Of a stretch of DNA of 64,000 nucleotides, positions 54,532 through 64,000 are shown piece after piece. Below the pieces are notes generated by a model, which worked only from the letters and a program-made list of their open reading frames with translations, searched no databases and had not been told where the DNA came from. The position numbers were made by a program, and so were the translations under genes. Origin of the DNA: Cylindrobasidium torrendii FP15055 ss-10 (taxonomy: Eukaryota > Basidiomycota > Agaricomycetes > Agaricales > Physalacriaceae). Location of the stretch: positions 283,870 through 347,869 of the forward strand of contig KN880436.1 of the NCBI GenBank assembly GCA_000934385.1. Direction: 5' to 3'. The number at the start of each line of letters is the position of its first letter. The first letter of the stretch is position 1.

Positions 54532-56984
54532 ATGCCCATATCCTGGTTCAAGTCTGTCGAACTCCGTCGTCTTTCTATCCTGATTTTGATGGCGGGATAG
54601 GAAATATCTGGGCCAACGCGGATTAGATGGAGGCATCCCGGTCGAATTCACACCGCGCGCCGTCATACTCGGCCTACTGATAGGCAGTCTGCTATGCTTT
54701 ACCAACCTATATTTTGGACTTCAGACGGGATTCATTAGCATGTGCGTACCCGCTTGCGCACAAAGCGTGTACTGAACGCCAGCCACTTTCAGGATGTCAT
54801 TACAATCTTCTTTAATTGGATTCTTGATATCTCGGATGCTCCCTACTCCATTGACACCGCAAGAGCTAGTTGTTGTTCAGACAACGTCGACGGCCACGGG
54901 AACAATGCCACTAGCCGTGCGTGCGCGTATAGAATGACTACATGAGGCTCATTGACCAGGCTGGCTTTGTTGGTATTCTTCCCGCACTCAGTAAACTCGA
55001 GGAGGACAGAGACGGCTCGCCGCCAATCCATCTTACATGGGCTGCTGCTATAGGATGGTCCTTTGCTGTAGCTTTCTTTGGGTGCGCGTAGCTAAGCACC
55101 GCTGAGATTAGTGCTAACATGTGTGACAGTGTCTTCATGTCCCCTCCAATACGCAAGCAAGTGGTCAGTCTCACCACACCCTTCCCCGCGCCCCCCTCAC
55201 CTCCGAGCAGATCATAGAGGAACAGCTCGCGTTCCCTTCGGGCACAGCAACAGCGCACTTAATATCTGTCTTGCACAAGCTTCCGCCTCCAGAATCACCC
55301 AAAGGTGTATCGGACGGATACGAACGCGTCGCGGACGAGGAGGACCACGCGATATCGGACGATGAGTCTGCCGCAGATGTGGAACTTGAGCGCGATGTAG
55401 AGGAAACAGGATGGAAGGCGCTCATTTGGAGCTTCGTGCCCTCAGGAATTCTTACTGTGCGTTGCAATTCTTGATTGGTAAGGACCCTTGCTAATATCCA
55501 ATAGCTCGCTGCATACTTCTTCCCCGTTATCTTCGCCATACCAATCTTTGGGTACGACCTCGCGCGAACATGGATGTGGACGTTCACCCCCAGTTTGTCC
55601 TATGTCGGTCAGGGTATCATTATGGGTTATCCTGTTACACTTTCGATGAACTTTGTACGCTCTTTATTTCGGGCAATACTCGTTGACTCACAGATACCAG
55701 GGCATGCTAACTGGATGGGCAATCCTCTCGCCTCTCTCCAAACATATGGGCTGGGCGCCAGGACCTGTTGGTAGCATGACGGATGGCGCACGCGGCTGGA
55801 TATTATGGATATCTCTGGCCATCATGTGTGCCGACAGTCTGGTGTCCCTCCTTCCCGTCGTTGCTGGCTACGCGAAGGATGTCTTTGGTCCATATCTCGG
55901 ATGGTCTACAACTGCTAAAGAGGACAACGAGGTAGAGCCCCCAGAGCGCCTTGTACCAGGATCCTGGGTGGTAATAGGATGGGCCGTGAGTGTCGCTGTC
56001 GGGACCGTCCTTGTATGGGCAGTATTTGGACACGATGGCATCAAGCCTTGGGCGACATTCCTCGGGTTTGTTCTGGGTGGTCTGCTCAGTGTATTAGCGT
56101 ATGTGCTTTTCGTTTGTCTTCTTGCATGAACTCACGGCTGATTGCAGTGTTCGTGCTTTGGGAGAGACAGACATCAACCCTGTCTCTGGATTGGGAAAGA
56201 TATCGCAACTCTTCTTTGCATGGATTCAGCCCGGTAATATCGTAGCCAATATAATTGCGGGTGGTGTCGCTGAAGCTGGCGCGCAACAGTGCGTTTCCTC
56301 TCACCATTCTTGGTCCGGTCCACTTACGCTAGGACAGAGCGGGCGACCTCATGCAGGATCTGAAGACTGGACACTTGGTCCGGGCATCACCCCGCGCGCA
56401 ATTCTATGGGCAGCTCATCGGGTCTGGCGTATCCATCTTCGTCACTGCTACGGCGTACTCGCTGTATACTCGGGCATACGAGATTCCTGGGCCAACATTC
56501 CCCGCACCCACTGCATGGGTCTGGCTTAGCCTTGCACGCTTACTTCGTGCGTCTCTTGTTAACATTCACCGAAGTATTTTTTGAGTTTTGTGCAGGTGAT
56601 GGCGAGCTACCTGAGCGAAGTGGGGTATTTATGTTGGCATTCGCTATCATTTTCGCAGCCGTCGCTGCATGGAAGAACTACGCTGCACGACGTGGGAAGT
56701 GGTACACCAAATGGATCCCTTCTGGTGTGGCCTTTGCCATCGGTTTCCTCAACACTCCTTCCTTCAGTATTGCGCGTCTGCTCGGCGGTGTATTGGAACA
56801 CATCTACCGCACAAGGGTAGCGAAGGCGGACTCGCAGGATATCCGTTTAATTGTGGTGGCCAGCGGATTCGTGCTAGGGGAGGGCGTGACGAGCGTAATT
56901 TCCCTGATATTGAGGAGTTGTGGTGTAGGTGCGATTAGTTGCTGGGGGTGTGGGCATGGGATGTGCGGAGGCTGCCCAGCATGA
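54532..56984 (+). CDS. OPT superfamily transporter
   Basis: Eleven exons: 54532-54551, 54601-54741, 54793-54916, 54960-55081, 55130-55163, 55211-55456, 55505-55654, 55701-56098, 56148-56288, 56338-56546, 56596-56984; 657 aa with about 14 hydrophobic segments. Family landmarks: EFTPRAVILGLLIGSLLCFT and NLYFGLQTGFISMMSLQSS at the N terminus, PSGTATAHLI, a long acidic cytosolic loop (55300-55420), TPSLSYVGQGIIMGYPVTLS, and the signature GETDINPVSGLGKISQLFF followed by IIAGGVAEAGAQQAGDLM. OPT proteins move oligopeptides, glutathione or metal-siderophore complexes across the plasma or vacuolar membrane by proton symport. The first exon is 20 nt and exon 5 only 34 nt. The tail is Cys/Gly-rich (CWGCGHGMCGGCPA), possibly metal-binding. 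Confidence 0.94.
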
Positions 56985-57572
56985 GAACGATCTAATGCAT
57001 CCTCCGGGATAGTATACGGTAATGATTGCTATGGGATTCTGTATTTTTATTTATTCGACCATTCGCGATTACGCCTTCGGTTACACACAAGCACGATTTA
57101 TTGTGGCAGGCCCTTGAGCTTGAGCATGGAGTAGGCGGAGCAGTGAATTTGTCTGTTATTCAACGCGGCTCAAAATCCATGCCCGACGAATACTCGGAAT
57201 CCAGGAGCTCCCACGATGGTGTTTTTCGATGCTTACATGATCTCATTGTCCTCACTGAAATAAGCGGGTAGAATCCTTCCTGATCGCGACGGTCACCTGC
57301 CATCACAAACGGTGTTTTTGAGCTTCTTGCACCCATCTTCGAATTTGCTTCTTGGACTCAAACAAGCGACACACGAGGCAACTGGAAAATTGTCGGCTAG
57401 CTTCTTTCAAAGCGGCTTTCAGCGAACACTCGGATATACCTCGTATGATTAAACAGACTCGCTGCCCCGCCCGACTGTGTCTTCTGATGCCAGGTGACGG
57501 ACGAGGTCTCTTTTCGGTTATTCAGCGGTTTTTCTACCCCCGCGAGCATACCTGTTGCTACGCGCAGTTGCC
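56985..57572. other. intergenic, GH5 upstream region
   Basis: 588 bp without coding signal. The part nearest 57600 should hold the control elements of the cellulase gene. Confidence 0.55.
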
Positions 57573-57573
57573 G

Positions 57574-57580
57574 TATATAA
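57574..57580 (+). promoter_or_regulatory. TATA box of the GH5 gene
   Basis: TATATAA about 60 nt before the ATG at 57639. Confidence 0.6.
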
Positions 57581-57638
57581 GCCCAGACAATCCTCTGCAA
57601 AAAGACCAAGAAGGATTCACATCCCCAGGCTACAAAAG

Positions 57639-58983
57639 ATGAAGCTGTCCTCTTCCCTCGTTTCGCTCTCCATTATTTTGGCGTCTGCCAACGCGGCGGT
57701 CACATCCAAGCGCCAGACCAACACTTGCGAAGGCGATCTCACTCCCTTTGAACTGTTTGGTGTCAACGAGTCCTGCGCTGAGTTCGGCAACACGAACATC
57801 CCAGGAGAATTCGGCACCGACTATACCTGGCCCGCCGAGTCTTCCATCGACGTGCGTACCACTCTACGCGCTTAGCAAACGGACGGCCGCTGATAGAACT
57901 TGCAGTACTTCGTGGACACTGTTGGATTCAACTTCTTCCGCGTTCCGTTCCTCCTTGAGCGCCTCGCACCCCCTGCCACTGGTATCACTGGTGACTTCGA
58001 CGCGACATACCTTGGTCAACTTCAAGACGTGCGTACGCTCTTTTTCATAGCCTCCGCCCTTCTAACGTGCCCTGTAGATTGTCTCGTACATTACTGGAAA
58101 GGGTGCCTACGTAGCCTTTGAGCGTAAGGCCAATTTGTGCATCGTCCGACTGTTTGCTCACGTCGAATCAAGCGCACAACTTCTTCATTTACGACGGGAG
58201 CACCCTTGACGCCAAGTACACCGCCGAGGACTTTGGAACTTGTATGTCCTCCCTGCCTTCTCTTCTATTTCAATCCTCATCACATATCCAGTCTGGGCCA
58301 ACCTTGCAAAACTCTTCGTGTCCGACGACCATGTTATCTTCGACCTCATGAACGAGCCCCATGATGTGGAAGCTACCCTCGTCGCTGAATACATGCAGGC
58401 CGCTGTCAATGCCATCCGCGCCGCCGACGCGACTCAGCTCATCTTCGTTGAGGGTACCTCCTGGACTGGTGCCTGGAGTGCGTCTTGATATTTTCTCTCC
58501 ATGCACCTCATTTCTTACATTTCTTCCAGCCTGGACAACGTCTGGGAACAGCGAAGCCTTCGCCTCCCTCAGTGACCCGCTGAACAACACCGCCATCCAG
58601 ATGCACCAGTACCTCGACTCCGATGGCTCTGGCACCAACGAGACCTGCGTCTCCTCGACTATCGGCGCCGAGCGCCTTGCAGATGCTACCGCCTGGCTCC
58701 AGGAAACTGGCCACAAGGGCTTCCTCGGAGAGATTGGCGCTGGGTCGAACGACGACTGTGTTGCTGCTGTGTATGGCGCTCTGTGCTCCATGCAGCAGGC
58801 AGGCGGCGTCTGGCTCGGCCTCAGCTGGTGGGCTGCAGGACCGTGGTGGGATACTGTGAGTTTGCTTTACTGTTGTGAAGCTAAGACGCTGATGGATCCT
58901 CCTAGTACTTCACGAGCATCGAGCCCCCAAGTGGCACGTCGGTTTCTCGCATCCTCCCTGAGGCCCTCGAGCCCTTCCTGTAA
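57639..58983 (+). CDS. GH5 (subfamily 5-like) endo-beta-1,4-glucanase
   Basis: Seven exons: 57639-57851, 57906-58028, 58078-58123, 58173-58241, 58292-58477, 58530-58855, 58906-58983; 346 aa. A signal peptide (MKLSSSLVSLSIILASANA) is followed directly by the catalytic module. Key strips: FELFGVNESCAEFG, FFRVPFLLERL, the EPHN site formed across intron 3 (usually DPHN), VIFDLMNEPHDV with the acid/base Glu near residue 170, MHQYLDSDGSG, KGFLGEIGAG with the nucleophile Glu near 280, and WWAAGPWWDT. This order is that of fungal EG2-type cellulases. No CBM1 is present, so it works on soluble or amorphous glucan. It is secreted and would cooperate with the AA9 enzyme. Confidence 0.95.
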
Positions 58984-59198
58984 AATTGTATAGGTATATC
59001 GTTCCTTGTTCAGTACAGATTCCGTTTAGATACCAGTTATGCAATTATAACAAATGCCAGTCTTGTTTTGTGAGCCTGTAGAAACAGAAAAATGTTGCCT
59101 CAAATAACTCGACAGCGGAGAGTTCTGAGTTTCCTTCAGCAAGCTGGTCCTTTAGGTCTATGCTCCTTTGCTTGATATGTTCTTCAAGCCACTCAATA

Positions 59199-59636
59199 TC
59201 AAGCTGCCGCGAACCATCCTTGTTGATGCATTTCGCGAATGACTGCCAACAACCACGTCCTACATGTGAGCCCATGTGGGCACATTCTTTCTGACGAGAA
59301 GATGGTCTTGTACCCATTGGCATGGGCGGCGAATGCGATGAGTGCGATGGTGCGCAGAGCCTCAGCATCTCGTGGAATGTAACCTTCAATCTTCCAGAAG
59401 CCGGAAATGATGTCAAGTTCGTCTGACTTGTGCGTCGCTGCTTCGACTTCGTGTAAAGCAACGCCTTCAAGTTTATCTGCTGTACCAAATCGTGTTGACC
59501 AGTGGTATTTTGTGACAGCGCCTTGCACGTTGGTGACAAAGGCTGCCCAGTGGAATTTGCCGACCTCATTGAATAGCTGGGTTGTCGTTATGTAAAAAGA
59601 CGATGGATCCAGCGGGACGGTGTTGCTCATGCTCAT
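59199..59636 (-). CDS. small HW/CRTW-family protein, copy B
   Basis: A 145-aa frame starting MSMSNTVPLDPSSFYITTTQ. It has GKFHWAAFVTNV (HW strand), KYHWSTRFG and LTCRTWLLAVI (Cys before a helix), with a middle strip SGFWKIEGYIPRDAEALR. These positions match copies C and D. Just past its stop, another frame continues with IEWLEEHIKQRSIDLKDQLA, and this tail is also preserved in the remnant at 61995-62090, so copy B seems to have lost its original C terminus by a frameshift after the conserved core. The His and Cys could be a papain-like catalytic pair; no activity is known for the family. A GTCACGTGAC palindrome lies 85 bp upstream. Confidence 0.65.
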   Translation of the reverse strand: MSMSNTVPLDPSSFYITTTQLFNEVGKFHWAAFVTNVQGAVTKYHWSTRFGTADKLEGVALHEVEAATHKSDELDIISGFWKIEGYIPRDAEALRTIALIAFAAHANGYKTIFSSERMCPHGLTCRTWLLAVIREMHQQGWFAAA

Positions 59637-59720
59637 GCTCGTTAGTGGGAGACATAGATCGAGGTCGATCGCGTGACAAATGTTGGATCAGGACTCAAGT
59701 AAGTCTCAGTAGCCACACAG

Positions 59721-59730
59721 TCACGTGACC
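59721..59730. promoter_or_regulatory. GTCACGTGAC palindrome (E-box)
   Basis: A perfect palindrome upstream of copy B; the diverged copy in unit 2 is GTCACGTGGC at 62187-62196. Confidence 0.55.
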
Positions 59731-60060
59731 AGCTATGTGCTCTCTCAGCCTCTGCCGCTCGTTCGACGTCAGATGTCGATCGGTGACAACCAACGAAATT
59801 AGAGTTAGTTATTTTTCGAATATCCTTTGACGCCATCGACGCCACCAATCAGTATCCACAGAGTATGGTGGATGTATGGATCGCCGTCGGGCGGTGGATG
59901 GAGGTCGGGGAACTCAGAATTGGCATCCAATAGATTTGAGGATACTGAAGAAGTTCGATTTCAAGAAATTTCTATGACTCTGAGAGCTTGAAGCCTGCAG
60001 AGTCGCTACGGAAATGTATCTACGTGTAGTAGAATTTACAACCGGAAGCTATGCAATCTA

Positions 60061-60627
60061 TCAAATGGTAGCAAAGGCGCATTCATAGGTGGTATTATCC
60101 CCCCCAAGAAGAATCTCGCTCGCAGTACTTTCGGCCTGTATATACTCTCGCATGGCTGCTATTCCAGAAGCCGTACTCGGCCTGGCAGAAAAAAAACCGT
60201 CCTCTGCCAACGCCTTGATAAACCGGAACAGCCATGTGCGGCAACGAATCCCCTTGGAGCGATTCTCTCGTACAGAGGGATATCCATTGTCATGCGCAGC
60301 AAAAACTTCGAATGCAATGGCCCTGAGTCTTTCGGCGTCGTTTGCAGTACGGGGCGTAAACCCATCGACTCTCCAAAAGCCAAAAACCGCATGGTTCTCG
60401 GTGGTGGACGTGTGAAGCTCATGAATTGGATGAATATTGACCCCTTCAGCTTTGAGGCCAGGACTTCCACCGCGCGGGGACCAATGAGTCCGGATAACGT
60501 GTGATGCTGCCGTTGGCGTCGGTGATGAGTGCACACCAGTGAAAGTTGCCATTGCCGATAACAAGCTGTGATGTGGATATGTAAAAGGCGGAAGGAGGAA
60601 TTGATGCGGTCTTCAAGACTATGTTGC
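60061..60627 (-). pseudogene. HW/CRTW-family copy C, frameshifted
   Basis: Homology to copies B and D runs through three frames. SAFYISTSQL and GNFHWCALITDANG are in one frame; a 7-bp excess after the codons for TRY (near 60496) moves the rest, HWSPRGGS through FGFWRVDGFTPR and IRCRTWLFRFIKAL, into another. The nearest ATG is in neither the first nor a compatible frame, which implies at least one more indel. It ends YECAFATI like copy D. Splicing does not repair it. Probably non-functional unless these are assembly errors. Confidence 0.65.
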
Positions 60628-61074
60628 ATGGTAGGAAGGATTACTGGGGGAGCCGGTCCAGATTTGTCTCTCTTCTTATATAGAATATAGAACGCTAGCT
60701 GATATATGTCGTCACTATAGACTTACTCTATGATGAGATACTAACAGCTAGTACCAAAAGATTTGTACGGATGCTGCCAGTCAACTTCGAAGTTCACAGC
60801 TACATTTTCCCGCTATTCACTGGACTCTGTGCCATCGATAAGAATATCCGTGAGTACTCCGGACCTTCTTTCAGAACAACTAACAGCAAATTTTCATCTA
60901 CCACAAGGATCTGGGGTGCTTGCGCCTCAAAGCGAGAAGCGATCGCGTTTCGTGAGGAAGGGCGCCTAAGTCACGTGCCCGTGAGAAATTTACCTGGGTT
61001 CTCTCGCCTTGGGTAGCAACCACGACCATCAACCCGATTGTGGGCCTCCGTGTTGGCGCAAAGCAAATAAACCC
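60628..61074. other. intergenic before the APH kinase
   Basis: Includes a TCACGTG element at 60971-60977 that is conserved in position before the truncated kinase copy (63413-63419). No gene seen. Confidence 0.5.
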
Positions 61075-61969
61075 ATGGCTGATACTTCAAGGTGTGTAAG
61101 ATGGAAATTCTCTTTCGCAAGTACTAACGCAGTGCTACACCACCAGACCTGTATCTTTCTTTCACCGCGCTGTATCTCGTCTGAAAATGGCGATATACAT
61201 ATACTTGTCCTATACACCCAAGGGATTTCGCCGAAACATTCGTGCATTTCGCTTTGGAATCCCCTTAGTTTTGAAGCGCAGCCGCTATACTGTATCCACC
61301 GAAAGCGAGGCCTTGAATTTCCTGCACTCAACCAACCTCGACCTTCCCATACCCCGCGTCTGGGACTCTCTCGATATTGACGGCGAGAACTGGACCTTGA
61401 TGAGTATGGTTCCAGGAATCACACTCTACTCGCTCCTCATGCGCCATGAGTTGTCCGACGACGAGCTTCAATGTGTTTTTAATGACCTGCTTTTGTTAGT
61501 CAAGAAGCTCTGGACTATTCGACAACGCGACTATCCGCAATTCCCGCAGGGCATGATCATGTGTAGCGCTAGTGGCCAAGGTCTTCCCGACCATGGTGAA
61601 TGTTATGAACTTCGTGGCCCTCTGCCTGCGTTACAACATTACGCAAATCGTGCTTATTATGCGAATGGCGAGGAGGAACTGTTGAAGGAACATCCGGAGT
61701 TGGCCCAGCTAGTCTCTAACGATGAGATTGTTTGGGTTCATTGCGATCTTAGGTCCACGAACATCGTTGTTGACAAGGGACGACTCAGTGGGGTTGTTGA
61801 TTGGGAGGCATCAGGGTGGCAGCCGCGCCATTGGCAACTCATGGTTTGTCGCCCTGCTGTCATGACAAATCAAGGGCCTATTGCAAATGCCTGGAAGAGA
61901 GCTGTGTTTGACTCTGACGTTGAAGAGGCATACAATGCAGGGGTAGCCATTATAAACGATTTTGTGTAG
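61075..61969 (+). CDS. APH-type (choline/aminoglycoside kinase-like) protein
   Basis: Exon 1 is 61075-61091 (MADTSR), then a 55-nt intron and exon 2 61147-61969; 279 aa. Landmarks: FRFGIPLVLKRSRYTVSTES (ATP lysine), LPIPRVWDSLDIDGENWTLM (hinge), VWVHCDLRSTNIVV (catalytic HCDLRSTN, the HxDxxxxN Brenner motif) and LSGVVDWEASGWQPRHWQLM (metal-binding DWE). These residues are all present, so phosphotransfer is plausible. Such kinases are numerous in Agaricomycetes and their substrates are mostly unknown; antibiotic resistance should not be assumed. The first ATG with a conserved exon in the truncated neighbour (63505) supports this start over the internal Met at 61187. Confidence 0.88.
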
Positions 61970-61994
61970 TAGATATTTTCATTCGTGTCCCGCG

Positions 61995-62090
61995 ATGTCG
62001 GAGAGCTCCAGTTTCCCTTAGTCAGCAAGCTGGTTCTCTAGGTCGATGCTCTTGTGCTTGATATGTTCTTCAAGCCAAACAGTACTAGCA
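61995..62090 (-). pseudogene. remnant of an HW/CRTW B-type gene
   Basis: About 95 bp match the C-terminal tail region downstream of copy B (LEEHIKHKSIDLENQLAD against LEEHIKQRSIDLKDQLAE). The core of the gene is missing; promoter-like sequence with GTCACGTGGC follows at 62187. This shows that unit 2 once held a B copy that was deleted internally. Confidence 0.7.
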
Positions 62091-62499
62091 CAGAGTTTTC
62101 ATGTCGCATGTCAAGACCTCCTAGCCGAAACTACCCAAGGAGATGATCATCGACGGCGAGAACGTGACCTTTTCCAGGAGCCACGGTCACGTGGCAAATA
62201 TATGTGCCGCTCGTTCGGCGTTAGGTGTCAGCTGGAATTGAAGTTGCTTTTTCATGAATTATTCATCAGTATCGCTGGGTAAAAAACCCGATGAGCACAC
62301 TTGATAGAGTATGACAGTGGATCGGGCGGTCGACGTAGGTCAGGGAACTTCTCGAAATTGATGCATTGGATTCAGATTCGAAGATACTAAAGAAAATGCG
62401 AGAAAATTCTATGACTTTAGGAGTTTGAAGCCCAGGGAGTCGCTATGGGGATATATCTAGTGCGTGTAGTAAAATATACACTGGGAGCTAATAAATCTA

Positions 62500-63068
62500 T
62501 CAAATTGTGGCATGGGCGCAGTCAAAGGTGCCGGCGGTTCCTCCAAGGAGTACCTCGTTCTCAGTACTTATGGCCGTTATATACTCCTGCAGTTCCGTTA
62601 TTCCAGGAGCCGTACTCGCCCTGCCAGAAAAAAAACTGGCATTTGCCAACGCCTGGATAAACTGGAACACCCATGTGCGGCAACTAAGTCCATTGGAGCG
62701 ATTCTCCCGCACAGAGGGATAGCCATTGTTACGAGCGGCAAACACTCCGAACGCAATAGCCTGGAGTCTTTCGGCGTCGTTCACCGTACGGCCCGGGGCG
62801 TAAACCCATCGATCCGCCAAAAGCCAAAAACCGCGTTGTTGTCAGTGGTGAGGGTGTGTACGTTCTGAAGTGGGTGGATATCGACGCCTTCAGCCTTTTC
62901 CCCACGGACAGCTCCCCGGTGCGACCAGTGATATCGTGTAACTGTGCCGTTGACGTCGGTGATGAGGGCACACCAGTGGAAGCCGCCAGTAAGCAGCTGA
63001 GAGGTGGAAACATAGAAGGACGAGGGAGCGAGGACGATAGCGCCTCCTCCGGCGGCGAAATGACTCAT
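62500..63068 (-). pseudogene. HW/CRTW-family copy D, frameshifted
   Basis: It starts with an intact ATG (MSHFAAGGGAIVLAPSSFY), then GGFHWCALITDVNGTVTRYH, FGFWRIDGFTPR. Near 62790 it carries a 5-bp insertion relative to copy C (ggccg within the run ccccgggccgtacgg) that shifts the frame. The rest continues in the second frame as TVNDAERLQAIAFGVF, LSCRTWVFQFIQAL and ends FDCAHATI. Taken as encoded, the product would stop shortly after FTPRAVR and lose the Cys. Intron removal does not restore it. A single sequencing error could do the same, so confidence that it is dead is moderate. Confidence 0.68.
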
Positions 63069-63504
63069 GGTTAGGATGTTTGGTGAGGGATAGTAATGCT
63101 GAGTGTCCTTCTGACCGAGAGTCGTCTTTTATCGACAAGAGCTTATCCAACTTAGTAATGAACAGCAGAATTTCAAGGTTTACACGACCCAAATACCTGT
63201 TCAAACTCCGCGTAGAGGTTGACGACTTCACAGCTATCCTCGCCCACAACCAGACTGAGTAGTGACTCCATTGAATTGCTGCCAAGATCCGTGAAGATAC
63301 TCTGAGGCCTTCTCATCGTCTAACAGCAATATCGCCATTCATCGCAGGAATCTGGGGTGCTTTCGCCTCGAGGCAAGAAACCATCGTGCGCGCCGATGGT
63401 CCAGCGCTTACATCACGTGTCCGTGTGAGTCTGACGCGTGTTTCTTTGCCTTGGGCAAGCCGCAATACCCACGACGACCATCGTTTCGTGACGAAGTGAA
63501 AGGA
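63069..63504. other. intergenic before the truncated kinase
   Basis: Parallels 60640-61074: the phrase atctggggtgct and the TCACGTG element (63413-63419) are both shared. No gene seen. Confidence 0.5.
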
Positions 63505-63753
63505 ATGGCGGAACCCAACAGGTATGTGAGATGATTAGGATTCTAGGAGCTACCAACGCAATCCTGCTACAGTACCAAACACGTATCCTTCTTCCACCGC
63601 GCTGTATGTCGTTTGAAAATGGCGATTTACACCTCCTTGTCTTATACACCGGCGGGGTTCCGGCAGAACTTCCGTGTCTTTCGATTTGGAATCCCTCTCG
63701 TTCTCAAGCGTAGCCGCTATGCTCTTTCTATGGCACTCAATCGTGGAAAATAA
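63505..63753 (+). pseudogene. truncated APH-type kinase copy
   Basis: Exon 1 63505-63521 (MAEPN...), then an intron and exon 2 63573-63753, giving 65 aa: HVSFFHRAVCRLKMAIY, FRVFRFGIPLVLKRSRYAL, then a stop. It matches the first 55 residues of the kinase at 61075 and then loses all similarity around 63725, so the catalytic loop is gone. The original splice acceptor is mutated (accag to accaa); an alternative cag 3 nt earlier keeps the frame. Non-functional as a kinase. Confidence 0.75.
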
Positions 63754-63757
63754 TCAG

Positions 63758-63962
63758 GCGAAACTTTACAAGCATTTTCAACATAAACATACACTATGAG
63801 CGCAACATTCAATGGTATTACGGCAATATCTAGGTTAGTTTTCGTGGTTTTCACTCAAAGAGTTTCGCGAAAAAGCGGCGAACGCGCAACTTGAACCCTG
63901 TATACGCTGCGCGAAGCCTTAAGGCAGCCCATGCGAAACTTTCCCGCAACCTTCGCGAAACT
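63758..63962. repeat. clustered GCGAAACT octamers
   Basis: GCGAAACT at 63758-63765, 63933-63940 and 63955-63962, and its reverse complement AGTTTCGC at 63861-63868, all within 205 bp and starting right after the truncated kinase. Subterminal repeats of a mobile element are one explanation; the window ends before the element could be delimited. Confidence 0.5.
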
Positions 63963-64000
63963 ACCGACTTCATTTTGGGTATAAATACGGATACTACATC

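Larger units (their letters stand above)
59199..61969. repeat. accessory cluster, duplication unit 1
   Basis: Contains, in order, an HW/CRTW gene (59199-59636, minus), a second, frameshifted HW/CRTW copy (60061-60627, minus) and an APH kinase (61075-61969, plus). The order and flanking sequences recur in unit 2 (61995-63753). Confidence 0.7.
61995..63753. repeat. accessory cluster, duplication unit 2 (degraded)
   Basis: Repeats the order of unit 1: B-type remnant, HW/CRTW copy D, then the 5' part of an APH kinase. The intergenic DNA (for example 62300-62500 against 59880-60060) is also recognisably similar. Confidence 0.7.

Noticed and set aside
1..64000. CRISPR arrays, rRNA genes, intact transposase or reverse transcriptase genes
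   Set aside because: None were seen; a CRISPR array would not be expected in a fungal genome.

Overview
The window is nuclear DNA of a filamentous basidiomycete, most likely a plant-litter- or wood-decaying Agaricomycete. The reasons are dense genes interrupted by many introns of about 37-60 nt, an expanded F-box family, AA9 and GH5 plant-cell-wall enzymes, a fungal MLKL-type helical-bundle kinase, and choline/aminoglycoside-type kinases. The species cannot be named from the sequence. Gene models were joined by hand from GT-AG (and three GC-AG) splice sites. For every model given here as an intact spliced CDS, the exon lengths sum to a whole number of codons.

Left part (1-16 kb): the tail of an F-box gene, a degenerate RecA/SWSAP1-like gene, an MLKL-NTD protein kinase, an orphan ING-type PHD protein, a possible DXO/RAI1-like protein, the exosome-associated helicase SKI2 (16 exons), a Rab5-type GTPase with a 6-nt microexon, and a two-RRM, RGG/proline-rich RNA-binding protein.

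Middle (17-42 kb): an AIM9-like mitochondrial phosphotransferase, two low-complexity fungal proteins, an R3HCC1L/Thc1-type RRM protein, a helical DNA-binding-like protein, a SAM methyltransferase, the ESCRT regulator IST1, and an SH3-RasGEF of the Cdc25 type. These are separated by unusually long gene-poor stretches at 15.9-17.8, 19.7-22.3, 24.6-27.4 and 28.2-30.9 kb.

Right part (42-64 kb): a tandem pair of F-box genes whose first exon appears to be only the ATG, an F-box/LRR-like gene, a SIKE/FGFR1OP2 (STRIPAK) homologue, another F-box gene, an AA9 polysaccharide monooxygenase, an OPT-family transporter and a GH5 endoglucanase. At the right edge is a locally duplicated accessory cluster. Small proteins with an HW...CRTW signature (possible papain-like fold) alternate with APH-type kinases. 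The second unit is decaying, with a frameshifted gene, a remnant and a truncated kinase followed by repeated GCGAAACT octamers.

Functional themes: housekeeping RNA decay (SKI2), membrane traffic (Rab5, IST1), Ras and STRIPAK signalling (RasGEF, SIKE), lignocellulose attack (AA9, GH5) with peptide or metal uptake (OPT), and fast-evolving accessory families (F-box, HW/CRTW, APH). The candidates for something poorly described are the MLKL-type kinase and the HW/CRTW-APH repeat cluster.
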